Shown one piece after another: positions 35,982 to 45,100 of a DNA stretch of 64,000 nucleotides. A program made the translations under genes and the position numbers. The DNA comes from Brachionus manjavacas (lineage: Eukaryota; Rotifera; Eurotatoria; Ploima; Brachionidae), in NCBI GenBank assembly GCA_019054805.1, contig JAHQIY010000024.1, forward strand, positions 992,001 through 1,056,000, read 5' to 3'. The notes below the pieces were generated by a model. That model ran no database searches. It saw nothing but the letters and a program-made list of their open reading frames with translations, and was not told where the DNA came from. The number at the start of each line of letters is the position of its first letter. The stretch's first letter is position 1.

Positions 35982-37979
35982 ATGTGCAAAATCGCATTTA
36001 CAATTTTATTATGGAGTTTTGTTGTCACGTGTGAAACACATGCGTTCACATTTTATAAGACAGAGTCAATGTATGAGAAATTGATATCTCAATTAATCAG
36101 CACATGGACAAAATCAATCCAATTTGGAAAGACGTCAATCGTCACAATCCCAATAGAGACAGTGATTTTAATCATCACTTTGATCTTAGTGTATGGGACA
36201 ATCCATCTTATAAAAGGGAGGCCTCGCACGCCGACTTCAATCCAAACAAGTGGCTCAGCGTCAGCCAATGTTAATTTTGTTAATGCCATGCAATTTGGAA
36301 ACGAGGGGATTTATAAGACCTTGTATAGCGAAGCTCGAAATTCACACGCTATAAAGGCACCGAACGAGCTCAAGGAAGGAATGGATGTGAAATCGTGGTT
36401 CATTGTATTGGAGATTTATTTGAAGCAATTTCAAAAGTCCGACTGGCTTGACATCACAATTAGTCTTGTAGACAACAGAATCCTTACACGTATTATAAAT
36501 TTGGATGAGTGCCGCAATGAACCAATTAAAGGCTTCGACAGTTTCAAAAGGCAATTGTGTGATAAATTCACAAATACAGTGAAATTCAAAAGCACTGTGA
36601 ACTGGGATCAATTGTCTGACTTAAAGCAATCGCCACGTGAGTCTATTGTAGATTATGGCGAAAAAGTAACGCAATTGGTAAAACAAATATTTCCAAAAAC
36701 GGAAACTTCCAACGACATTGATCGCTTAATTCAATATCGATTTGTGGAGGGATTGTATAATCAACGTCTTCGTGAAAAGGTTCGAGCAAAAATGTTGAAA
36801 ATGAGACAAATCGAAACCGAAAAAGTTTACAAAATTCAAGACTTGATTAATTATGCGGACTGCAAGATGTCTAGTTTCGATAAGCAACCTTTCTATAATA
36901 GCACCACAAGTGAAAGTGATGCTCTCCAGAATAGAAGGTACGCAATTCAACCAAATTTAAAACAGACGTTTGGTGGTAATTTTAAATCAAATTCCTATCC
37001 TTATAATAATCCAAGGGAACCAAACAATCAGAGACAAGACAAAACATTTAACCCACACCAGTCAACGCAGAAACAGGTTAAATTTGAAGATAATGGCAAC
37101 AGTGAGCCCCTTCACGTAATTAACGCTGTTAACTTAAGAAAGCGTCCTAACCGAGAAAGACCAGTGATAGGTGTGGCAATTTTCAATAACACACTGGTCA
37201 ATTACCTATGTGATAGTGGAGCAGATAGGACAATTATCAACACTAAAACGTTCAATCTTCTAAAAAGGCATGCACCTGGAACAGAACTTGAAATTCACTC
37301 GGGTAGCGAGCTGTTCTCATGCTCAGGTCCGATAAAAATTCTTGGCAAGGTGAAGCTCTCACGCTGTATTGTTTCAAGAGAAGAAATCCTTAAGAATGTG
37401 GAGATATTGGTCACTGAGACAGTTTCCAATAATGATTGTCTTTTAAGGAGAGATTTGATAAACAAACTGAAGCACATTGGGCCTAGATTTGAACACATTA
37501 AGACAATGGTAAAAACAATGTCTGATGAGGTAAGAAGAATTTTTAGAGAAGAAAGGCGTGAGAAACGTTGTAAAAAAACCATTAAATCATGCACTTATCA
37601 CAATGTGAAAGAAGAGGAAGTCGGTAGTATTACCAATTTTGATGAAGTCCATCCCGAAAATAACTTCGGAAAAGGGGAGGGAGAAGTCCCAAAAACAAAA
37701 GTTTGTGGTACTGTGATTGAGACTGAAATCGTTGCGGAATTGAAGGAAACGAGCCTGTCAAAAGATGATCTCAATATGGAGGCTGTTGAAAATGCACGTG
37801 CTTTTTTGAAAAATAAAATTGAAGAAGTTTCGGCAAAATCAGTCTTGGATTTAAAACCAGAAAGAAATTCAGATGTTGCATTTGAAATAGAATTTCAAGA
37901 CCCAAACCAGAAGCCAATCAAATGTAGATGTAGATGTAGTCCATCCTTACTCCATTCAGTACACTGCTTTCATCTGTGA
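35982..37979 (+). CDS. Gag-protease ORF with N-terminal signal peptide and membrane helix
   Basis: 665 codons from ATG 35982. Residues 1-22 look like a signal peptide (MCKIAFTILLWSFVVTCETH). Residues about 54-78 are a hydrophobic helix (IPIETVILIITLILVYGTIH). A Gag capsid-type region follows (KSWFIVLEIYLKQFQ, then FVEGLYNQRLREKVRAKM). An aspartic protease with the YLCDSGADRTIIN active site lies at about residue 408. No CCHC knuckle is seen; a basic Asn/Gln-rich stretch precedes the protease. The frame then runs into the truncated RT at KPIKCRCR and ends out of frame shortly after, so residues beyond about 650 are not original. Gag would form the particle and the protease would mature it. Confidence 0.85.
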   Translation: MCKIAFTILLWSFVVTCETHAFTFYKTESMYEKLISQLISTWTKSIQFGKTSIVTIPIETVILIITLILVYGTIHLIKGRPRTPTSIQTSGSASANVNFVNAMQFGNEGIYKTLYSEARNSHAIKAPNELKEGMDVKSWFIVLEIYLKQFQKSDWLDITISLVDNRILTRIINLDECRNEPIKGFDSFKRQLCDKFTNTVKFKSTVNWDQLSDLKQSPRESIVDYGEKVTQLVKQIFPKTETSNDIDRLIQYRFVEGLYNQRLREKVRAKMLKMRQIETEKVYKIQDLINYADCKMSSFDKQPFYNSTTSESDALQNRRYAIQPNLKQTFGGNFKSNSYPYNNPREPNNQRQDKTFNPHQSTQKQVKFEDNGNSEPLHVINAVNLRKRPNRERPVIGVAIFNNTLVNYLCDSGADRTIINTKTFNLLKRHAPGTELEIHSGSELFSCSGPIKILGKVKLSRCIVSREEILKNVEILVTETVSNNDCLLRRDLINKLKHIGPRFEHIKTMVKTMSDEVRRIFREERREKRCKKTIKSCTYHNVKEEEVGSITNFDEVHPENNFGKGEGEVPKTKVCGTVIETEIVAELKETSLSKDDLNMEAVENARAFLKNKIEEVSAKSVLDLKPERNSDVAFEIEFQDPNQKPIKCRCRCSPSLLHSVHCFHL

Positions 37980-39240
37980 ATTTGGTCTGTTTGAGTATCT
38001 TTCAATGCCAATGGGAATTAAAACTGCCCCTGCATGGTTTCAACGTTTTATTGAAGCATGTTTACAACGATTTATAATAGATAATTCTCTAAGAGTTTAT
38101 TTGGATGACTCAATTATATTTACAAACAGTGAAAAGAATGGGATCAATTATCATCTGGACACTGTAATGGCTGTTCTGGATACATTGAACAAGAGATCAT
38201 TAAAAGTTTCATTCGGAAAAAGTGTTCCAGTTGAATTCGAAATTCAGTTGTTGGGAAATGTGATATCCAAAGGTAAGATTAAACCAGACCCAAATAGGGC
38301 ATTGGGCCTATCGAAATACGGGAAACCAGCAACAATTAACCAACTTAAGTCCTGGTTAGGCATTGCAAACTTTTACCGCCGATTCATTGATCACTACGCA
38401 CTATTAGCCAGACCTCTCTATGAGTTAATGGGTTTAAAAAGTGTACCTAAGAGCTGTCGGAAACGAAATGGCGCAGTCGATGGGAAAAAAGTACAACTTA
38501 TTTGGAACAAAGAAGCTGATGAACATTTTGCGAGACTAAAAAGCGTCCTAAGCAGTGAACTTGTGTTAGCTTTACCTAATTTCGAACAACAAATGATTTT
38601 AACAACAGACGCATGTGACTACGGTTACGGTGCAGTCCTCGAACAAGAATTTGATGGGTTTCCAAGGCCAATTGCATTTTTTAGCCAAAATTTTACAAAA
38701 GCTCAAAGAAAATATGCTACAGTGGAATAGGAGCTTCTAAGTGCGGTTGAGAGCATCGTATATTTTCACGAATTTCTTTATTGCAGACCTTTCAAAGTCC
38801 AAACAGACCACTTACCTTTGACTTGGATAAAAAACAAGACCAGCATGAGTCCTAGGTTAGAACGTTGGATGTTAAAGTTAAGCATATACAACTTTGAAAT
38901 TGTCTACAAGCCGGGTCGAGAAAACGTCGTAGCCGACATGTTATCAAGACTACCATCAGAAGATAACTATGCAGATGAAAAATACGATTTTCACGACAAT
39001 TTGGTAGCAAGTATTGAAGAAATTCACGGTGAAGTCTCTACATCCTCGGAAAGTGGGAGTGAACATAGCATAGATGATGCAACACAGAATACAAACAGCA
39101 GCTCTAATTCGGAGAGTGAAATAACAAACGCCGATAGAATAGCACTGAACCCAAGTTCTTCTATCGAAAATGAATTTGAGAGCCTAAAAGAAGAACAAGA
39201 GAAGGACGAAGATATCCAGTGGATAAAAAGACTTATCCTG
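37926..39240 (+). pseudogene. Pol fragment: truncated reverse transcriptase and RNase H
   Basis: The RT begins abruptly at HPYSIQYTAFICEFGLFEYL. The fingers and first half of the palm, including the first catalytic Asp motif, are absent (by comparison with the family, about 130 residues). The deletion joint falls on a GTAGATGTAGATGTAG repeat. Remaining RT parts are LSMPMGIKTAPAWFQRFIEA, VYLDDSIIF (catalytic Asp pair) and WLGIANFYRRFIDHYA. RNase H shows LTTDACDYGYGAVLEQ and VQTDHLPLTWI, with a TAG nonsense codon between them at 38728-38730. An acidic Ser-rich linker follows. The frame is lost at about 39240. Confidence 0.88.
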
Positions 39241-40867
39241 GAGGGGTTCAGAAACCTAAGATCTCGATTTTTGAGAGCCCAACACGTCGTATACTGTACA
39301 AACAGTACGACCATTTTACACTTGTGGATGGTATTCTATATCGTCATAATGAAGATAGGTATGGTTTCAATACAACGCAACTAGTCTTCCCAAAACAAGT
39401 AGTCGAGCGAATTGTCAACCAAGTTCACAGCACAATTTACAATGGTCATTTAGGGAAATCCAAGACAATGTCAAAAATAACCGATAGATTTTACAGACCA
39501 TTTTTAAAAGACGACATCATGAGATGTGTCAAATGTTGTGATGTGTGCCAAAAGATCAAGCTCACTCAGCCGGCGCGACATGCTGAGTTGATCTATTTAA
39601 CACCATGTTGTCCTAATCAATTGATTACCACAGATTTGGCAGGACCATTCCCGGTAACTCACCGTGGTAACAAGTATCTCCAAGTCATAGTTGATCACTT
39701 TACAAAGCTGATACAGATTCATGCACTGAACAGCAGTAAAACCCCGCCAGTTGCAAACAATATAGTGGATAAATGGTGCTGTAGATATGGAATCCCGGAA
39801 TCTATATTATCAGACGGGGGAAACAATATCAATCAAAGCTTTTAGATCTGGTTTATGAGCATCTGGACATACGAAAGTTAAAAACAACTCCATTTCACCC
39901 ACAATGTGATGGTCAAAGTGAAATCACAGTAAAAACAGTTAAGAAGATGATTGCAGCATTTGTTGATGACGACCAAATGAGTTGGGACCTTAACTTAAAT
40001 AAACTGGCGTATGCTTACAATACTAGTAAACATAGTTCAACTGGCCAAACACCTTTTGAAATGATGTTCGGTCGAAGGCCTAAAATTCCAATCGACCTAA
40101 TTATACCACCTACTGACCTACTCGAAAGAGAAAAAATTTTAACTGAGTACAAAATAGTGAATGAGCACGGAGAGGTAATAGTATTGGAAGACTACGATGA
40201 TATAGTTGAGAAAAATCTCCCAGCAGTGGCGACTAATTATCTTCAAGAGCTTAAGATGAAACTTAAAAAATGTTACCAAATGGCGACAAAAAATAGAAAT
40301 TGTCGAATGGACAAAGCCAAATTGGACCACGACAGAAAGATCAAGAAATTTGAGTACAACATTGGAGATTACGTATTGACGGATCATCCAAAATTGAAAA
40401 AGGGTCTTTCACATGGTCTGGCACACAAATACCATGGACCATTTGTAGTCGTTGGAAAAAACGAGAACAACTGCGACTATTTAATAAAACTTGCATCAAG
40501 TCCTCGCTCGAAAGAGAGTCAGGTCCACAAAAATAGACTGAAGTACTACTTCCACAGTGGACATAGCTTACCTACAATAAAAGAAGAACCAGTCGAACAA
40601 CCCGATAGGCAAAAAAGAAAGTACACCAAAAATTTGAATAATCCAAGGTGGAAGCCGATAGAAAATCATAATGAACCTGAACACAATGTCACGGACACGA
40701 TTAGTACGCAACCTATGTCCACAGGAAATGTGTCTTCGAGCGACAGTGATTCAGATGTCGGGTTTAAAGAAAAAATAAAAAACAAAAAAAACCGCATCCT
40801 GAAATCTAACAGTGAACTAAGAAGGTCGACTCGTCAATCAAAGTCACCTGACCGACTAGTATTTTAA
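39241..40867 (+). pseudogene. Integrase of the LTR element, frameshifted
   Basis: In the +1 frame after about 39240: HFTLVDGILYRHNEDRYGF, then the HHCC zinc domain (VHSTIYNGHLGKSK, CVKCCDVCQK). The catalytic core has TTDLAGPFPV (Asp), YGIPESILSDGG (Asp) and, after a second frameshift at about 39842, HPQCDGQSEITVKTVKKM (Glu). Next is YAYNTSKHSSTGQTPFEMMF and a C-terminal region with YNIGDYVLTDHPK and FVVVGKNENNCDYLIKL. The final about 110 residues are a charged tail (SSSDSDSDVGFKEKI). It would insert the cDNA into chromosomes. No classic chromodomain is evident in the tail. Confidence 0.88.
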
Positions 40868-41066
40868 TCTTGTTATTATTAAAAAAAAAAAAAAAAAAAA
40901 AAATTTTTGAGGAGAGGAAACTCAGAAGAACCTCGTGGTAAGGAGGATATTTCCAGAAGAACCTTATTTGAAGTTTTAATTATCAGACAAAATGGTTGTC
41001 GATAATAACAAAGTTTAAAAATTTTAATTTAAACAAAAATTATAAAATTTTAAAATTCAAAATTAA
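40868..41066 (+). other. Spacer between pol and the extra ORF, with A-tracts
   Basis: An A-run of about 23 starts just after the pol stop (about 40880). A short G/A-rich segment follows (CCTCGTGGTAAGGAGGATAT), then AT-rich DNA, then a second long A-rich run at 41061-41100. No splice acceptor of quality is seen. Confidence 0.6.
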
Positions 41067-41702
41067 AAAATAAAAAAAAAAATAAAAAAAAAAAAAACAA
41101 AAAAGGATAAAATTTTCGACATTTATATCCGGAAGATCACAGTTCTTGGAGGGGACCGGAGAAAGACAGCGGAAACCTTGGAGGTTTTCATAAACAAGGA
41201 AATCATCCGGCAAGGTCTGGACAACAGACTGGGGCTCATCGATAATTTGAAAGTCCCAGAGATGTGCAGGGACCACGACGGGACAACGTACATCGCGTTC
41301 TGTCGGATGGAGAGACCTGACCGACATGGTGAGGCTGTCGAAGTCATGAACAAGATGACATTCGAAGGTCGGAAGCTCCTGGCTAAGATGAACGATATAG
41401 AGTCAGGGGCTGCACAGTGGTCGAAGAAGACAGTAGTGGACCAAGATGGTAGGCCGATCTGGTACCATGCCGAGAAAGCTAAGTACCTCGAAAGGACCAA
41501 CCACACAATGGAAACGCAAGAACGCCTTATTGTCCACGTTGAGCGCCGATTCCGAGAGGAACAAGAAGGCAGAAGGGATGCCGAAGCTCGCCTAAGACAA
41601 GCAGAGGATGAGCTCAACAAGGCCAAGGAGACCATCCGTCAACTGGAGGACACTGTGAAGAGCCTACAGGAAGTAATAGAAGTCTATGAGCCATCCGGAT
41701 AG
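41067..41702 (+). CDS. Extra retrotransposon ORF in env position: RRM-like domain plus coiled coil
   Basis: Open from 41067 to TAG at 41700-41702, but with no ATG before 41262, so the true start is unknown (non-ATG start, splicing from upstream, or a lost start). The first half reads in RRM order. IYIRKITVLGG is a strand, TAETLEVFINKEI a helix and GLIDNLKVPEMCR a strand. DGTTYIAFCRME is an RNP1-like strand, and DRHGEAVEVMNKMTFEGRKL is a helix with the usual turn into the last strand. The second half is a charged heptad-rich helix (RREEQEG-like start, then LRQAEDELNKAKETIRQLED and TVKSLQEVIEVY), a long coiled coil. The segment is much more GC-rich and codon-like than its flanks. It would plausibly be an RNA-binding, self-associating accessory protein. 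It is not an envelope: there is no signal peptide or membrane helix. Confidence 0.6.
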   Translation, partial: KIKKKIKKKKTKKDKIFDIYIRKITVLGGDRRKTAETLEVFINKEIIRQGLDNRLGLIDNLKVPEMCRDHDGTTYIAFCRMERPDRHGEAVEVMNKMTFEGRKLLAKMNDIESGAAQWSKKTVVDQDGRPIWYHAEKAKYLERTNHTMETQERLIVHVERRFREEQEGRRDAEARLRQAEDELNKAKETIRQLEDTVKSLQEVIEVYEPSG

Positions 41703-41783
41703 AATTCTGTTTGTTATTTTTATTTTTAAAATTTTTTGGCTTTGTTATGTGTTTTTTGTTTTTGTTTTTATATTTCTTCTTCT

Positions 41784-41795
41784 AGGGGGAAGGTA
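41784..41795 (+). promoter_or_regulatory. Polypurine tract
   Basis: AGGGGGAAGGTA directly before the 3' LTR, the expected plus-strand primer position. Confidence 0.7.
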
Positions 41796-42135
41796 TATTG
41801 TAGTTCTCTCAATAACAACAACACCGACTCTATTCAACTTACATGTCTATAGTTTCACAGTGCAATACTATGATCTCATGCGCTTAGCAAGTGATAGTAT
41901 TTAACACTGTGTAAAATATTAGACATGTGCGATCAGAAGAGATCTGAAATTATTGTTGTTTTCTTTTCTCCATTTTTTTCTTTATTATTTGTTCAGGCTA
42001 GAAGTGGCCATTTATTAATAAAGTTATTATTATTATTATTTAATTTCTTTATTTATTATTAGCGTTATAACCGCGAACCACTAGATCCTAACAGATCCGT
42101 AAAGAACCATAGTTCAGGATTTAAGGTTTATAACA
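41796..42135 (+). repeat. 3' LTR
   Basis: 340 bp, about 98% identical to the 5' LTR. Its first dinucleotide reads TA rather than TG. The other differences are a few point changes and an AAGG/CCGT cluster near the end. Confidence 0.93.
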
Positions 42136-45100
42136 ATATGATGCTTTTTACAGAAGTCGGAAAAAGGAAAAAGACAAGAAATTAGGCACCTTCAAAAAAG
42201 TGCAAAAAACGCTTTTTTTTCGACTTTTCAAGTAAGTTTTTCGGAATAAATTTTTCGAATTTCGGAAAACCAAACATATCAATAGATAGATCCTGCAATT
42301 TTCTTGACTTTGGCTTTTACAGAACAAAAAAGGCTCAAAGATACGGAAAGTTATGCATAATGGAACTTTCAAGTGTTTTGAAATGACAGAGTTTTCAAGT
42401 GACTGCAGAATGGTCAATTTTTTAGCTATCAGAGTGATTAATATCTCAAATTCAAGAGCGCAAAAAGTTCTATATGATGCTTTTTACAGAAGTCGGAAAA
42501 AGGAAAAAGACAAGAAATTAGGCACCTTCAAAAAAGTGCAAAAAAGGCGTTTTTTTCGACTTTTCAAGTAAGTTTTTCGGAATGAATTTTTCGAATTTCG
42601 GAAAACCAAACATATCAATAGATAGATCCTGCAATTTTCTTGACTTTGGCTTTTACAGAACAAAAAAGGCTCAAAGATACTGAAAGTTATGCATAATTGA
42701 AACTTTCAAGTGTTTTGAAATGACACAGTTTTCAAGTGACTGCAGAATGGTCAATTTTTTAGCTATCAGAGTGATTAATATCTCAAATTCAAGAGCGCAA
42801 AAAGTTCTATATGATGCTTTTTACAGAAGTCGGAAAAAGGAAAAAGACAAGAAATTAGGCACCTTCAAAAAAGTGCAAAAAACGCGTTTTTTTCGACTTT
42901 TCAAGTAAGTTTTTCGGAATGAATTTTTCGAATTTCGGAAAACCAAACATATCAATAGATAGATCCTGCAATTTTCTTGACTTTGGCTTTTACAGAACAA
43001 AAAAAGCTCAAAGATACCGAAAGTTATGCATAATTGAAACTTTCAAGTGTTTTGAAATGACACAGTTTTCAAGTGACTGCAGAATGGTCAATTTTTTAGC
43101 TATCAGAGTGATTAATATCTCAAATTCAAGAGCGCAAAAAGTTCTATATGATGCTTTTTACAGAAGTCGGAAAAAGGAAAAAGACAAGAAATTAGGCACC
43201 TTCAAAAAAGTGCAAAAAACGCGTTTTTTTCGACTTTTCAAGTAAGTTTTTCGGAATGAATTTTTCGAATTTCGGAAAACCAAACATATCAATAGATAGA
43301 TCTTGCAATTTTCTTGACTTTGGCTTTTACAGAACAAAAAAAGCTCAAAGATACGGAAAGTTATGCATAATTGAAACTTTCAAGTGTTTTGAAATGACAC
43401 AGTTTTCAAGTGACTGCAGAATGGTCAATTTTTTAGCTATCAGAGTGATTAATATCTCAAATTCAAGAGCGCAAAAAGTTCTATATGATGCTTTTTACAG
43501 AAGTCGGAAAAAGGAAAAAGACAAGAAATTAGGCACCTTCAAAAAAGTGCAAAAAACGCGTTTTTTTCGACTTTTCAAGTAAGTTTTTCGGAATGAATTT
43601 TTCGAATTTCGGAAAACCAAACATATCAATAGATAGATCTTGCAATTTTCTTGACTTTGGCTTTTACAGAACAAAAAAAGCTCAAAGATACGGAAAGTTA
43701 TGCATAATTGAAACTTTCAAGTGTTTTGAAATGACACAGTTTTCAAGTGACTGCAGAATGGTCAATTTTTTAGCTATCAGAGTGATTAATATCTCAAATT
43801 CAAGAGCGCAAAAAGTTCTATATGATGCTTTTTACAGAAGTCGGAAAAAGGAAAAAGACAAGAAATTAGGCACCTTCAAAAAAGTGCAAAAAACGCGTTT
43901 TTTTCGACTTTTCAAGTAAGTTTTTCGGAATGAATTTTTCGAATTTCGGAAAACCAAACATATCAATAGATAGATCTTGCAATTTTCTTGACTTTGGCTT
44001 TTACAGAACAAAAAAAACTCAAAGATACGGAAAGTTATGCATAATTGAAACTTTCAAGTGTTTTGAAATGACACAGTTTTCAAGTGACTGCAGAATGGTC
44101 AATTTTTTAGCTATCAGAGTGATTAATATCTCAAATTCAAGAGCGCAAAAAGTTCTATATGATGCTTTTTACAGAAGTCGGAAAAAGGAAAAAGACAAGA
44201 AATTAGGCACCTTCAAAAAAGTGCAAAAAACGCGTTTTTTTCGACTTTTCAAGTAAGTTTTTCGGAATGAATTTTTCGAATTTCGGAAAACCAAACATAT
44301 CAATAGATAGATCTTGCAATTTTCTTGACTTTGGCTTTTACAGAACAAAAAAAGCTCAAAGATACGGAAAGTTATGCATAATTGAAACTTTCAAGTGTTT
44401 TGAAATGACACAGTTTTCAAGTGACTGCAGAATGGTCAATTTTTTAGCTATCAGAGTGATTAATATCTCAAATTCAAGAGCGCAAAAAGTTCTATATGAT
44501 GCTTTTTACAGAAGTCGGAAAAAGGAAAAAGACAAGAAATTAGGCACCTTCAAAAAAGTGCAAAAAACGCGTTTTTTTCGACTTTTCAAGTAAGTTTTTC
44601 GGAATGAATTTTTCGAATTTCGGAAAACCAAACATATCAATAGATAGATCTTGCAATTTTCTTGACTTTGGCTTTTACAGAACAAAAAAAGCTCAAAGAT
44701 ACGGAAAGTTATGCATAATTGAAACTTTCAAGTGTTTTGAAATGACACAGTTTTCAAGTGACTGCAGAATGGTCAATTTTTTAGCTATCAGAGTGATTAA
44801 TATCTCAAATTCAAGAGCGCAAAAAGTTCTATATGATGCTTTTTACAGAAGTCGGAAAAAGGAAAAAGACAAGAAATTAGGCACCTTCAAAAAAGTGCAA
44901 AAAACGCGTTTTTTTCGACTTTTCAAGTAAGTTTTTCGGAATGAATTTTTCGAATTTCGGAAAACCAAACATATCAATAGATAGATCTTGCAATTTTCTT
45001 GACTTTGGCTTTTACAGAACTAAAAAAGCTCAAAGATACGGAAAGTTATGCATAATTGAAACTTTCAAGTGTTTTGAAATGACACAGTTTTCAAGTGACT

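Larger units (their letters stand above)
35559..42135 (+). mobile_element. Ty3/Gypsy-type LTR retrotransposon inserted in satellite
   Basis: 6577 bp with two 340-bp LTRs, a primer-binding region, Gag-protease, a damaged RT-RNaseH-integrase (integrase after RNase H, the Ty3/Gypsy order), an extra ORF, and a polypurine tract. A 4-bp target duplication flanks it. It is disabled by an RT deletion, a nonsense codon and two frameshifts. The LTRs differ at only about 7 of 340 positions, so the insertion is fairly recent and several defects may have been inherited from the copied template. Confidence 0.95.

Noticed and set aside
41178..41702. Extra ORF as a retroviral envelope
   Set aside because: No signal peptide, cleavage site, fusion segment or membrane helix; content is RRM-like plus coiled coil.
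42919..43255. CENP-B box in the monomer
   Set aside because: TTTCGAATTTCGGAAAACC and its variant do not satisfy the NTTCGNNNNANNCGGGN core on either strand.
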